In this document: positions 1 through 8,794 of the stretch, piece after piece | How positions within the stretch are numbered: the first letter of the stretch is position 1 | Layout of the letters: each line of letters begins with the position of its first letter | Source: Paractinoplanes rishiriensis | GTDB lineage: Bacteria; Actinomycetota; Actinomycetes; Mycobacteriales; Micromonosporaceae | Assembly (NCBI RefSeq): GCF_016862375.1 | Contig: NZ_BOMV01000061.1 | Coordinates: forward strand, 62,001 to 126,000 | Reading direction: 5' to 3' | DNA length: 64,000 nucleotides | Notes under the pieces: generated by a model | What the model was told of the DNA's origin: nothing | What the model saw: the letters and a program-made list of their open reading frames with translations, nothing else | Database searches by the model: none | Position numbers and translations under genes: made by a program

Positions 1-2
1 TC

Positions 3-110
3 GGTGAGCGTCTGCGCGCGGCAGTGAGCGCGACCGACGCCCTGCTCGCGCAGGGTTGGGAGTTCGCGCCGCCGCTAAGCGCCGGGGCCGCCGGGCCGAT
101 CGGACGGTAG
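3..110 (+). CDS. 3' end of an unidentified gene (truncated by window edge)
   Basis: An open frame enters the window at base 3 and ends at TAG 108-110. It encodes about 35 residues, including LLAQGWEF and an Ala/Gly/Pro-rich tail. The codon use is GC-rich at third positions like the neighbours, and the stop lies 25 nt before the next start, which suggests a real gene end. There is too little sequence to name a family. Confidence 0.4.
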   Translation, partial: GERLRAAVSATDALLAQGWEFAPPLSAGAAGPIGR

Positions 111-135
111 GGAGCTCCGGTCGGAAGGAACGGCG

Positions 136-705
136 ATGCGGCTCGGGAAGGTCGCGGTGGCGGCGCTCGCGGCCGGCGTGCTGGCCGGTTGCGGCAGCAC
201 CGCGGCGGACACCTCCGGCAAGGGCGGCGGCGAGACCGCGGAGAAGGACCAGGGCGGCAAGCCGTGGGTGCTGGTCGAGCCCGGCAAGCCGACGGCCGCC
301 CCCGGCGTGAGCCCGCGCTACGCACCGCGCTCCGGGCTGCCGCCGGTGTCCTACCTGCCCACGGAGTCGGCGGGCTGCACGATCGCCTGGCCGCAGGAGG
401 GCATCGTGCTGATCCCGATGATCGTGACCCCGGTCGCGCGCGGTTTCCGGGTCGAGTGGCCGGCCTCGTACGGCACCACCTACCGGCTCACCGCCGTCCA
501 CCAGGACCTGGTGACCGGTGCCCAGCCCGAGCCCACCTGGCAGAACGTGACGGCCGGCGCGAACTGCACGGTGACCGCCACGATCACCGGCCTGATCTCG
601 GGCGACCCGTACATCGTCTGGCTGGACGCCCCGAACTCCCCGCGCAAGCTCGACGGGACCAGCAGCCTCCGCAGCGGCAAGTCGGGCGTGGTGAAGCCCC
701 TGTAG
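136..705 (+). CDS. Putative secreted lipoprotein, unknown function
   Basis: The 189-residue product starts with a short basic stretch, a hydrophobic segment and a lipobox (LAGC, Cys at about residue 19), so it should be exported and lipid-anchored on the outer face of the membrane. A Ser/Gly/Lys-rich linker of about 25 residues follows, then a globular part with several Trp and Pro and two spaced Cys. An AGGAA ribosome binding site lies just before the ATG. No enzyme motif is visible and I do not recognise the family. The gene stands alone, convergent with the rhodanese gene. The lipoprotein call is firm; the role is open. Confidence 0.8.
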   Translation: MRLGKVAVAALAAGVLAGCGSTAADTSGKGGGETAEKDQGGKPWVLVEPGKPTAAPGVSPRYAPRSGLPPVSYLPTESAGCTIAWPQEGIVLIPMIVTPVARGFRVEWPASYGTTYRLTAVHQDLVTGAQPEPTWQNVTAGANCTVTATITGLISGDPYIVWLDAPNSPRKLDGTSSLRSGKSGVVKPL

Positions 706-737
706 CCCGACTCGCTGCTGCTCCTGGTGGGTGGCCG

Positions 738-1178
738 CTACCGCGTTACCGGCAGGCCCGCGTCCCGCCAGGCGGCGTAGCCACCGGCCAGGTCGGTGGC
801 CCGGGACAAACCCAGGTCCTGGAGGGCGGCCGCGGCCAGGCTGCTGGTGTAGCCCTCCTGGCAGGTGACGATCACCTCCAGGTCGTAACCGTCGGCGAAG
901 GACAGCCGGGCGTCGCTGCGCGGGTCGAGCCGCCACTCCAGAACGTTGCGCTCGATCACGATGGCGCCCGGTATCTCGCCGAACTCGGCACGCTGGGCGG
1001 CCGGCCGGATGTCGACCAGGACCGCGCCGCGGCGGACCGCCTCGGCCGTCTCGTGCGGGCCGAGCCGGTGCAGGCGGGCGCGGGCGTTGGCCAGGATCTG
1101 ATCGATGCCGATCGAGCCGGGCGGCGGGGCCAGCGTATTTGGGTTCAGCGTGTTTGGGTTCAGCGTGTTTGTGGTCAC
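738..1178 (-). CDS. Rhodanese-like sulfurtransferase
   Basis: This is a single rhodanese domain of about 146 residues. The active-site loop is CQEGYTSS with the cysteine near residue 106, preceded by a VDIRP motif and followed by GGYAAW, both typical of the family. Rhodaneses carry sulfane sulfur on that cysteine. The GTG start at 1178 overlaps the stop of the cysteine dioxygenase gene (GTGA), so the two are translationally coupled and probably act together in cysteine or persulfide metabolism. A GTG one codon upstream (1181) is an alternative. The N-terminus carries an Asn-Thr-Leu-Asn-Pro repeat encoded by a 15-bp tandem repeat, which is unusual and not part of the fold. Confidence 0.9.
   Translation of the reverse strand: MTTNTLNPNTLNPNTLAPPPGSIGIDQILANARARLHRLGPHETAEAVRRGAVLVDIRPAAQRAEFGEIPGAIVIERNVLEWRLDPRSDARLSFADGYDLEVIVTCQEGYTSSLAAAALQDLGLSRATDLAGGYAAWRDAGLPVTR
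1131..1171 (-). repeat. 15-bp tandem repeat inside the rhodanese N-terminus
   Basis: Two near-perfect copies (one mismatch) and a partial third copy of the 15-mer CAGCGTGTTTGGGTT (plus strand) lie end to end. Translated on the minus strand they give NTLNP repeated. Because the unit is 15 bp, changes in copy number keep the frame. Confidence 0.85.
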
Positions 1179-1717
1179 CACTGCACCCCCGCCCGCTCGA
1201 CGGTGCGCACCTCGAGCCGGCCGGTGTCGCCGATCCGGTAGCGGGTCATGGTGCTCAGCGCCGGCCCGTAGACGTGGATACTGACGGCCGGCCGGGCCGA
1301 GCGGTTGGTGATCCGGTGGATGTGCCGGGTGCCGAACCGGCGGCCGGCGCCCTCGCCGAGTTTCCGCGCGGTGATCCGGGCCGGTCCGCCGGTGTCCCCG
1401 CCGGCCCTTCTGCCAGCGAGCCGGTCCAGGCCGTCGGCCTCCGCGGCCGGGAAGCCGGCCGGCACCGAGACCGTGTCCTCGGTGAGCGTGCCGGCGAAGA
1501 CGTGGAACGCGCCCGCCGAGCCGCCGTGGTCGTGCAGGTCGGTGCCCTGGCCCGGCAGCCAGGTGAGCAGCCACACCTCGTGGTCGTCGGCCACTTCGAG
1601 CCGCTGGTACCAGCGGTCGACCGGGTTGAACCGGGGCGCGACCGGCCACTGGTCCGGGTTGGCCGCGTAGCGGGTCGCGACGGCTAGGTGGTCCAGGCGG
1701 AGATCAACGGCGGTCAC
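1175..1717 (-). CDS. Cysteine dioxygenase family protein (cupin)
   Basis: The 180-residue product has a cupin fold with the iron-ligand pattern of type I cysteine dioxygenase: HDHGGS (His62 and His64) and a later histidine in SIHVYGP (about His148). Cysteine dioxygenase oxidises cysteine to cysteine sulfinate with O2 and Fe(II). The gene starts at GTG 1717 behind a GAGGAG site and is the first gene of a two-gene operon with the rhodanese, which fits cysteine or sulfide detoxification. A relative acting on another thiol, such as 3-mercaptopropionate, cannot be excluded. A palindromic Rrf2-like site lies just upstream. Confidence 0.88.
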   Translation of the reverse strand: MTAVDLRLDHLAVATRYAANPDQWPVAPRFNPVDRWYQRLEVADDHEVWLLTWLPGQGTDLHDHGGSAGAFHVFAGTLTEDTVSVPAGFPAAEADGLDRLAGRRAGGDTGGPARITARKLGEGAGRRFGTRHIHRITNRSARPAVSIHVYGPALSTMTRYRIGDTGRLEVRTVERAGVQW

Positions 1718-1743
1718 GGGAGCTCCTCGATATGCATACTTTG

Positions 1744-1760
1744 CCCATCAGTCCTATAGG
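1744..1760 (-). promoter_or_regulatory. Imperfect palindrome upstream of the cysteine dioxygenase operon
   Basis: The plus-strand sequence CCCATCAGTCCTATAGG is a partial dyad whose outer arms CCnAT and ATnGG match. It lies 27 bp before the start of the cysteine dioxygenase. The shape resembles operators of Rrf2-family regulators (IscR/CymR type), which often control sulfur genes. The assignment is inferred from shape and context only. Confidence 0.4.
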
Positions 1761-1958
1761 TTTACCGCCACAGTGGGGTCCAGGATACTGGTACGCGTGG
1801 CCGCGCGGCGGTAGGTCAGCTGATCAGTGCGCAGAAGAAAGAAAACGCAGGTCAGCCAGGACAGCAGGCGCTGGCGCAGTAGGCCAGATCGATCGCCAGG
1901 TCGGCGACGAGAGGGATGCCCGTCCGCTGCATGTGCCCCATTTTTGTCGGTCCGATGA

Positions 1959-2885
1959 TCAGTGGTCAAACCTGTTCCGCGATGTGGGAGATGGGACCGT
2001 GGCCCGTCCGCGCCAACCGTTGCCGACCGCCGGCGGAGGGGCCACCCGGGTCGTCGTGCGGGCCACGCCGACCGCGCCCTCGGCGATCCGGCGCAGCCGC
2101 GGTTCCAGGGTGGCCGCGGTGGGCCGGGCGGCCGGGTCCCGGGCCAGCAGGTCGAGGATCACCGGGGTGAGCGGGCCGGTCCGGCGAGGCGGATCGGGCT
2201 GCTCGGTGGCCAGCGCCACCAGCGTGCGGGTCGCGGTCGGCCGGGCGAACGGCGGGCGGCCCTCGGTCGCGTCGTACAGCGTGGCGCCCAGCGACCACAG
2301 ATCGGCCGCCGGACCGGACCGGCCGGCCTCGAGACACTCCGGCGCCATGAAGTACGGCGAACCGGCCACCGTCTCGGCGGTCAGTTCCGGCTGATCGGTG
2401 GCCAGCCCGAAGTCGGTGAGCACCACCCGGCCGCCGGTGCCGAGCAGGACGTTGTGCGGTTTCACGTCGCGGTGCAGGATCCCGGCGGCGTGCGCGGAGC
2501 TCAGGGCGGCCAACATGAGCAGACCCACCCGGGCGGCCTCCCGGTGCGGCAACGGGCCGTCGCGCCGGATCCGGTCGTGCAGCGAGCGCGGCCCCACGTA
2601 CTCCATCACGATCCAGGAGCGGTTCGACCACCACAGCACGTCGAAGATCCGTACCACGTTCGGATGGTCGAGGCGGGCCGCGGCGCGGGCCTCGCGCAGG
2701 GTGCGGGCGTCCGGCAGTTCGGCGGGTGGCGCGGTGATCTCCTTTACCGCCACCTGCCGGCCGAGCAACTCGTCGTCGGCCAGCCAGACCCGGCCCATGC
2801 CACCGCTGCCGATCTCTTCGATCAGCCGGTAGCGGCCGCCCACCCGGCTGTCCTCGGCGGCAGTGATCGCGCTCGACTCGGTCAT
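1959..2885 (-). CDS. Cytosolic serine/threonine protein kinase (Hanks type)
   Basis: The product has about 308 residues. All the main kinase motifs are present: glycine loop GSGGMGRVW (residues 27-34), ATP-binding lysine in VAVKE (Lys48), HRDVKPHN (138-145), DFG (158-160) and an APE-type motif MAPE. The kinase domain fills the protein; there is no transmembrane segment, PASTA repeat or other sensor, so it is a short soluble kinase. The start was set at ATG 2885 because the residues upstream (to a TTG at 2963) look like untranslated sequence. No obvious substrate lies next to it. Confidence 0.88.
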   Translation of the reverse strand: MTESSAITAAEDSRVGGRYRLIEEIGSGGMGRVWLADDELLGRQVAVKEITAPPAELPDARTLREARAAARLDHPNVVRIFDVLWWSNRSWIVMEYVGPRSLHDRIRRDGPLPHREAARVGLLMLAALSSAHAAGILHRDVKPHNVLLGTGGRVVLTDFGLATDQPELTAETVAGSPYFMAPECLEAGRSGPAADLWSLGATLYDATEGRPPFARPTATRTLVALATEQPDPPRRTGPLTPVILDLLARDPAARPTAATLEPRLRRIAEGAVGVARTTTRVAPPPAVGNGWRGRATVPSPTSRNRFDH

Positions 2886-3476
2886 ACCAGCAATTCGTCG
2901 GACCCGGCCGTTTGGATGGGTCAGCACGTTCACAGAAAAGCTCGGAATGATCGGATCGGGCAATTTCCGGGGATTACTTGATCGGTAGAGAGATTGCTCC
3001 GGGCTAAAGGCTTCGGATCCTGATAAATCAGGACACCGCCGGATCTTGCCGTCGGATGGTCATCGACCGGGTGGTGAAGTGCACACCGGAACGTCTCGGC
3101 GATGCACCCTTCATGATCACGAAAACTCGGTGTCTACCTCGGCTACCGTGTGCGCGCCGGCCCGCTCGGCAGGCAGTGATGAGCCTCTATATGGAGGGAC
3201 TTTTGTCACCCCCCTGAAAGAAGCTCTTAGTAGTTTGCCTCTTTCTGAACAGTGCGGGAAAACGAGCCCTCCGCAGTCGCGCCGACACGCTCTGTCGTTG
3301 AAATTGAGGTTTGAATCACCGGATCGGCTTGCTGCCTCAGCCGTTAAGGCGGAAATCCAGTCGGCAGGCTCAACTCCAATCGGGATGGCTATATGGTGGC
3401 GTGCGCCGCCGAGAAACCGGCACTGGAGGTCGCCTCGCCCACCACCTCCGGCGCCACAATCAACGAGGACGGACAC
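2886..3476. other. Intergenic region with lower GC than its surroundings
   Basis: This 590-bp gap separates the divergent kinase and neprosin genes. Its composition is clearly less GC-rich around 3180-3400 than the flanking genes. A TATATG box at 3390-3395 lies about 80 bp before the neprosin start and could be a -10 element. Short frames across it lack coding character. No RNA gene or known riboswitch was recognised. Confidence 0.5.
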
Positions 3477-4541
3477 GTGTTGAAGTCACGCCGCGGTCTT
3501 CTTGCCGCCGGCCTTGCCGTCGCTGTCGTCGGCGCCATGGGCGTCGCCTCGACTGTCAGCGCGGGTGCAGAGCAGGTTCCGGGTCAGCCGGTCGCCGAGA
3601 GCGCACCGCAGACCGAAGCCGAGTTCACCCCGCCGCCGCTGCTGCCGTGGGGCGAGCGCCCCACCGAGATCCGCAGGGGCCGGCCAGGAACCAGCAGCAA
3701 GTCGCTGAAGGCAGCCGGCATGGACGCAGCGCCAGCCGACGCGAGCGGTTCGACGAAACCACGGGGGCGGTACGGACCGAAGGGCCGCAGCGCGAAGAAC
3801 ACGGTCCTCAAGAGCGAGGAAACCAACGTCGCGCCACCGGAGCCGCCCGGCACCGCCGAGGGCACCTCCAAGGTCACCTATCTCTACAACGTCGCGAGGC
3901 AGGAGGCGGAGACCGACGGTTTCTACACCAACGTCTCGATCGCCAAGCCTTACCTCGACAAGGCGGATTACCACACCCTGGCCGAGCTGGCCGTGCAGTC
4001 GGCCGACGGCAAGCAGATCGTCGAGATCGGCTGGAACGTCGACCGCCTGGTGAACGGCGACGACGAGCCGCACCTGTTCGTCTACCACTGGGTCGACCGC
4101 AAGACGAGCTGCTACAACGGCTGCGGCTTCCAGCAGTACAGCTCCACCATCAAGCCCGGTGACAGGCTGCCGTCCGACGTGATCAAGAAGTTCGGCATCC
4201 AGTACTTCAAGGACGCCTGGTGGGTGGCCTACGACTCGGAGTGGATCGGTTACTTCCCCGAGAAGCTGTGGAACAACCAGGGCATCACGTTCAACCGGTC
4301 CGGTCTGCTGCAGGTCTTCGGCGAGGTCGCCGCGACCAGCGACGCACCGTGCACCGACATGGGCAACGGGCAGTGGTCCAAGGAGACCACCGCGGCGCAC
4401 CTGGCGAGCATCACCTACCTGAACGGTCCGCCGGTGGCGATGAACGTGTACTCCACCAGCAGCCACTACACGGTCAATCCGCTGAGTGCCCGAACACTGC
4501 GGTTTGGCGGACCCGGTAACACCAATCCCGAGGTGTGCTGA
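3477..4541 (+). CDS. Secreted neprosin-domain protein
   Basis: The product is about 354 residues. It begins with a KSRRGLLAAG stretch and a hydrophobic helix ending near TVSAGA, which is a Sec or Tat-like signal peptide. A low-complexity linker follows to about residue 120. The C-terminal part carries aromatic motifs such as YHWVDR, DAWWVAYDSEWIGYFP and PEKLW that fit the neprosin (DUF239) fold, a group of prolyl endopeptidases and relatives known from carnivorous plants and actinobacteria. The start is GTG 3477 (or TTG 3480), with GAGGA 9 nt upstream. A hairpin terminator follows. Protease activity is inferred from the family only. Confidence 0.75.
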   Translation: MLKSRRGLLAAGLAVAVVGAMGVASTVSAGAEQVPGQPVAESAPQTEAEFTPPPLLPWGERPTEIRRGRPGTSSKSLKAAGMDAAPADASGSTKPRGRYGPKGRSAKNTVLKSEETNVAPPEPPGTAEGTSKVTYLYNVARQEAETDGFYTNVSIAKPYLDKADYHTLAELAVQSADGKQIVEIGWNVDRLVNGDDEPHLFVYHWVDRKTSCYNGCGFQQYSSTIKPGDRLPSDVIKKFGIQYFKDAWWVAYDSEWIGYFPEKLWNNQGITFNRSGLLQVFGEVAATSDAPCTDMGNGQWSKETTAAHLASITYLNGPPVAMNVYSTSSHYTVNPLSARTLRFGGPGNTNPEVC

Positions 4542-4556
4542 GGTTTCTCCGTGACA

Positions 4557-4591
4557 CGATGCCCGGCCCCGGCGAGGGGGACCGGGCATCG
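4557..4591 (+). terminator. Hairpin terminator after the neprosin gene
   Basis: The arms CGATGCCCGG and CCGGGCATCG pair perfectly, and the inner CCC/GGG bases extend the stem. It lies 16 bp after the neprosin stop codon. There is no long T-run, as is common in actinobacteria. Confidence 0.7.
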
Positions 4592-4707
4592 TCCCGTTCT
4601 CCCGGCCGGCTGAATTCTCAGCGGATCGCCAGCCGCCCGATCGAACCGGCGTCACCGCGACGGGGTACAAGTGGTTGGCGGAGCAGGAGTCGGAAGGGGC
4701 GAGCGCG

Positions 4708-5229
4708 ATGAGGCGACGGGTGAGCCCCGACGAGGAGTTGATGACCGCGCTCTACACCGAGCACTACGCGGTTCTGCTCAGCTTTGTGCTCCGCTACGTG
4801 CACGACCGGCACCGCGCCGAGGACATGGTGCAGGAGACGTTGCTGCGGGCCTGGAAACACATCGACCACCTGGACACCGAGCCCGGCCGCACCCGTTCGT
4901 ACCTGCTCACCATCGCCCGCAACGTGGTGACCAACGCGTGGCGCGCCGAGCAGCGCCGGCCCCGGCTGGTGGCCGACGAGGCGGCGGTGAACGCGGTGCC
5001 GGAGGCCGACAACGTCGATCAACTGGTCGAGGGCTGGCTGGTGTCCGAGGCGCTGGAGCGACTCTCGGCCGAGCACCAGGCCGTGGTCCGGGCCATGTAC
5101 TACGAGGGGCAGAGCGTGGCCGAGGCGGCGCGCCGGTTGTCGATACCGGAGGGCACGGTGAAGTCCCGCGCGTACTACGCGGTGCGGGCGCTGCGGACGG
5201 CGTTCGAGGAGATGGGAGTCCTCCGGTGA
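4708..5229 (+). CDS. ECF RNA polymerase sigma factor (SigL/SigK-like)
   Basis: The product is about 173 residues. It has a region 2 helix containing RAEDMVQETLLRAWKH, which binds core polymerase and the -10 element, and a region 4 helix-turn-helix with EAARRLSIPEGTVKSR, which reads the -35 element. ATG 4708 was chosen because of the AAGGGG site upstream; TTG 4675 would add 11 residues. The stop overlaps the start of a zinc-finger anti-sigma gene by 4 nt, so the two form a sigma/anti-sigma operon that probably answers an envelope or redox signal. Confidence 0.9.
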   Translation: MRRRVSPDEELMTALYTEHYAVLLSFVLRYVHDRHRAEDMVQETLLRAWKHIDHLDTEPGRTRSYLLTIARNVVTNAWRAEQRRPRLVADEAAVNAVPEADNVDQLVEGWLVSEALERLSAEHQAVVRAMYYEGQSVAEAARRLSIPEGTVKSRAYYAVRALRTAFEEMGVLR

Positions 5230-5936
5230 GCGCGGACCACGACGACCTGCGTCGTCTGCTCGGCGGATACCTTCTCGGCGGCCTGGACGAGCTCGACACC
5301 GACCGGCTGGACGCGCACCTGCGGTACTGCGACGACTGCCGCGACGAGTTGGAGCGGCTGGCACCCGTACCGGAGCTCCTGCAACGCCTGCCGGACGCCC
5401 AGCGCAACCCGGGCGCCGGAGCGCAACCACCGGTCAGCATGTCGGCCAAGCCGACGCCGGAGAACATCGAGGGCCTGTTGCGCCGGATGCGCGCGGCACG
5501 CTCCCGGGAAAACCGGATGGCCCGGGTGCGCTGGCTGGCCGCCGCCGCCGTGGTGCTGCTGGCCGTGGTGATCGGGTTCGGCGTGATCCGCAGCAACCGG
5601 GCGGTCCAGCAACCCGAAGCGATACCCAGCCCTCAATTGGTGACCGCGCCGTTCGAGCCCGCCGAGGGCAGCGGTCTGGCCGGCGAGGCAGTGCTGACGC
5701 CCAAGATGTGGGGCGTGTCCATCGCGCTGGACGTCAGCAAGCTGCCCGGCCAGGGTCCGTTCAAGTGTCAGGTGCGCAGCGCGCAGGGCGAGGTGGAGCA
5801 GGCCGCGGTGTGGGGCCCGACGGTGAGTGGCAGCGCCAAGGTGATCGGCGCCAGCTCGATCCAGCTGCGCAACGTCCGCTCGGTGAGCGTCGCGGATGAG
5901 GACGGCCACCTGCTCGGCACGGCGAAGCTGCCCTGA
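5226..5936 (+). CDS. Membrane anti-sigma factor with zinc-finger domain
   Basis: The 236-residue protein has an N-terminal anti-sigma domain with the His-x3-Cys-x2-Cys motif (HLRYCDDC, about residues 31-38), then a linker and one transmembrane helix (about residues 100-118), then an extracytoplasmic domain with one Cys. This is the standard plan for a protein that holds an ECF sigma factor at the membrane and releases it on a signal. It starts at GTG 5226, overlapping the sigma gene. The outer domain resembles the C-terminal domain of RskA-type anti-sigmas (PKMWGVSIAL), which supports a SigK/RskA-like pair. Confidence 0.88.
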   Translation: MSADHDDLRRLLGGYLLGGLDELDTDRLDAHLRYCDDCRDELERLAPVPELLQRLPDAQRNPGAGAQPPVSMSAKPTPENIEGLLRRMRAARSRENRMARVRWLAAAAVVLLAVVIGFGVIRSNRAVQQPEAIPSPQLVTAPFEPAEGSGLAGEAVLTPKMWGVSIALDVSKLPGQGPFKCQVRSAQGEVEQAAVWGPTVSGSAKVIGASSIQLRNVRSVSVADEDGHLLGTAKLP

Positions 5937-5946
5937 CCCCCGCTCC

Positions 5947-8703
5947 CTATCCCAGCGGCGCGGCGTTGTTCCAGGTCGCGTCGGCGGCATAGCTACCGGT
6001 CGCGTCCCAGGTGTTGCCGCCGCCGTTGGTGGCGATATAGACGGCCTCGGCGTAGTGCCGCCAGTGGTAACCGGGGTAGTTGAACGACTCCAGCGACACG
6101 TTGCCGCTGCCGCCGGACAGCCCGGGCTGGGCGCAGAACGTGGCGTCCTGCGCAAAGACGGTGCTGCCGTCGTTGGCCGCCGTCTGCACCCGGTAACCGG
6201 CGTGCCGCAGATATCGGCCCGGGAAGTTGACCGACTCGAAGGTGAAGCAGCTGTTGTCGGCCAGTCCGGCGCGGACCGTGAAGGTGCCGTCCTGCCGATC
6301 GGCCGCCGGGCTGCTCGCGCTGATCACGTCGGTTCGGGCCAGGCTGTCCCGGTGCCGCAGGTAGCGGTTGTCGAACCCGGCCGTGGTGACCCGGAACGAC
6401 CGGTTCTGCCCGGCGGTCAGGTCGGCGCCGCTGCGCCACAGCGGGGTGACCACCGCCCAGGTCGCGTCGTCGGCGAACGACCCGCCGGTGTTCTGGTCCA
6501 GCCAGATCTCCTCGGCGCGGTGCCGCAGGAAATAGCCGGCCATGCTGGACGCCTCCAGCGAGGTGCCGCCGCCGGACAGGCCGGGCCGGGCGCAGAAGGT
6601 GGCGTCCGCCGTGAACGTCCCGCCGCTGTTCGCCTCGCGATAGACCCGGTTGCCGCGGTGCCGCAGGTACTGGCCGGGGAAGTTGCGCGACTCGAAGGAG
6701 TAGCAGGCGCCGTTCGACAGGCCGGGCCGCACCCACCAGGTGGCGTCCTGCCGGTCGGTGCCGGGACTGGTCGTGGTGACCACGTCGGTGCGGGCCGCGC
6801 CGTCCCGGTGCCGCAGGTAGCGGTTGGTGTAGCCGGCCGTGGTGACCCGCAGCGAGGCCAGCCGGCCGGTGGACAGGGTGCCGCCGGTCGCGGCGCCGAG
6901 CACCCGCAGGTTCACCTCGCGCACCCGGGCATAGTCCATCTTCCGGACCTGCCGGTCGTACGTGTAGAAGCCGTTCAACTCCTCCTCGACGTCGAACGGT
7001 TCGGTGTAGACCGAGCCGGAGAGCCCGTTCGCGCCGATCAGGTCGACGAGCCGGCCGGTGATCTGCACGTACCGGTTGGTCAGCGCGGTCGAGTCGGCCG
7101 CCCACTCGTACGCGAACTTGCCGCTGGTCGGCCACTCGTGCCCGGGCACCCGCAGGCCGAGGCCGCCGTACTCGCCGTTGACCACGAACCGGGTGCTGGT
7201 CGGCGGGCGGGAGATGCCCGGGCCGACGTAGAGGTGGTCGTCGATCACGTCGCCGTTGCCCGGGTCGGGGTCCGAGTCGCAGCAGTTCGAGCCGGAGTTG
7301 TGGTTGACCATCCGGGTCGGGTCCCAGCTCTTGACCAGGTCGGCGATCCGGCCCGAGTCGTACTGGCCCCAGCCCTCGTTGAACGGCACCCACTGCACGA
7401 TCGAGGTGATGCCCTTGTGTTCGTCGATCATCTCGCGCAGTTCCCGCTCGAAGCGGGTGCGCCCGGCGGCCGACGGCTCCCGGCCGCTGGCCAGCGACGG
7501 CATGTCCTGCCAGACCAGCAGGCCGAGCCGGTCGGCGTGATAGAACCAGCGGTCGCTCTCCACCTTGATGTGCTTGCGGACCATGGTGAAGCCGAGCTGC
7601 TTCTGCTGTTCCAGGTCGTATCGCAGGGCGGCGTCGGTGGGCGCGGTCGAGATGCCGTCCGGCCAGTAGCCCTGGTCCAGGGTGCCGAGCTGGAAGACGA
7701 ACCGGCCGTTCAGGGTCGGCCGCAGCACCCCGCCGAGCATCGCCTTGCCGAGCGAGCGCATGCCGAAGTAGCCACCGACGGTGTCTCCGCCGGCCAGCGT
7801 GACCCGCAGGTCGTAGAGGAACGGGTCGTCCGGCGACCAGAGGCGGGCGTCGGGCACCGGAATCCGGAACGACGAGCCGGCCGTGCCGGTGGCCGAGCCG
7901 ACCACCGAGCCGCCGGCGAGGACCTGCGCGGTCACCGACTGACCGCTCGCGCCGGTCGCCTGGACGACCAGGTCGAGACCGCCGGCCGCGACGTTGGGGG
8001 TGGTGTCCAGCCGGGTGATCCGGGCCGCGGCGGTCGGTTCCAGCCAGACCGTCTGCCAGATGCCGGAGTACGGCGTGTACCAGATGCCGCCCCGGTTGAT
8101 CCGCTGCTTGCCGACCGGGATGTCCTGGGTGTCGGTCGGGTCCCAGACACCCACGATGATCTCGTTGCTGCCGGACCGCAGGGCATCGGTGACGTCGTAC
8201 GAGAACTTGTCGAACCCGCCCTCGTGGGTGCCCATCAGCGTGCCGTTGACCCACACCCGGGACTGCCAGTCGACGGCGCCGAAGTTGAGCTGGACGCGCC
8301 GGCCGGACCAGCCGGCCGGGACGGTGAACGTGCGCCGGTAGAAGGAGTAGTCCTGGCGCCGCATGATCCCGGAGAGCGCGCTCTCGATCGGGTACGGGAC
8401 CAGGATCTCCTCGCCGAGCGTCTGCCCGGTGGGCGGGGTGGTGATGTTCGAGGCGCCGGCGAACTGCCAGATGCCATTGAGGCTCTGCCAGTCGGCGCGG
8501 GTCAGCTGCGGCCGGGGGTATTCGGGCAGCGGGTTGGTGGTGGAGACCTGACCGGTCCACGGCGTGGCCAGCGGCGGGGTTTTGGGGACGAATGCGGCGG
8601 CCGGTGCGGTGCTGGCGACCAGCGTGCCGGTGGTGGCGACCAGGACCGCGGAGACGAGTGCGAGAAGCCGTCGGGGATGTGCGTTTCTGTTCCGTTCCTC
8701 CAT
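5947..8703 (-). CDS. Secreted glycoside hydrolase family 2 enzyme with two AbfB-like modules
   Basis: The protein has about 918 residues. A signal peptide ends near STAPAAAF. A GH2 sugar-binding domain, an immunoglobulin-like domain and a TIM barrel follow, with the acid/base in PFNEGWGQYD and the likely nucleophile in VVNGEYGG. The last 330 residues or so hold two beta-trefoil blocks with repeated YLRHRD / DATFCARPGLSG motifs, typical of AbfB arabinose-binding modules. It should act outside the cell on plant-derived polysaccharide. The exact substrate (galactoside, arabinoside or other) is not shown. ATG 8703 precedes a clear signal peptide. It lies 91 bp downstream of the SARP gene on the same strand. 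Confidence 0.9.
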   Translation of the reverse strand: MEERNRNAHPRRLLALVSAVLVATTGTLVASTAPAAAFVPKTPPLATPWTGQVSTTNPLPEYPRPQLTRADWQSLNGIWQFAGASNITTPPTGQTLGEEILVPYPIESALSGIMRRQDYSFYRRTFTVPAGWSGRRVQLNFGAVDWQSRVWVNGTLMGTHEGGFDKFSYDVTDALRSGSNEIIVGVWDPTDTQDIPVGKQRINRGGIWYTPYSGIWQTVWLEPTAAARITRLDTTPNVAAGGLDLVVQATGASGQSVTAQVLAGGSVVGSATGTAGSSFRIPVPDARLWSPDDPFLYDLRVTLAGGDTVGGYFGMRSLGKAMLGGVLRPTLNGRFVFQLGTLDQGYWPDGISTAPTDAALRYDLEQQKQLGFTMVRKHIKVESDRWFYHADRLGLLVWQDMPSLASGREPSAAGRTRFERELREMIDEHKGITSIVQWVPFNEGWGQYDSGRIADLVKSWDPTRMVNHNSGSNCCDSDPDPGNGDVIDDHLYVGPGISRPPTSTRFVVNGEYGGLGLRVPGHEWPTSGKFAYEWAADSTALTNRYVQITGRLVDLIGANGLSGSVYTEPFDVEEELNGFYTYDRQVRKMDYARVREVNLRVLGAATGGTLSTGRLASLRVTTAGYTNRYLRHRDGAARTDVVTTTSPGTDRQDATWWVRPGLSNGACYSFESRNFPGQYLRHRGNRVYREANSGGTFTADATFCARPGLSGGGTSLEASSMAGYFLRHRAEEIWLDQNTGGSFADDATWAVVTPLWRSGADLTAGQNRSFRVTTAGFDNRYLRHRDSLARTDVISASSPAADRQDGTFTVRAGLADNSCFTFESVNFPGRYLRHAGYRVQTAANDGSTVFAQDATFCAQPGLSGGSGNVSLESFNYPGYHWRHYAEAVYIATNGGGNTWDATGSYAADATWNNAAPLG

Positions 8704-8794
8704 CCGTCCACAATGACCCGCACGGGGCGACGTGGATTCGCGCACGATCAAACTGTTCCTGTCGAGACAGGTGCCGCAGCACCAAAGGGCACGC

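Noticed and set aside
3046..3483. Open frame across the low-GC gap before the neprosin gene
   Set aside because: Codon use differs from the real genes, there is no ribosome binding site, and the sequence has no family resemblance.
8758..8771. CCTGTCGAGACAGG palindrome between the SARP and GH2 genes
   Set aside because: It may be an operator or a short hairpin, but nothing else supports a function.
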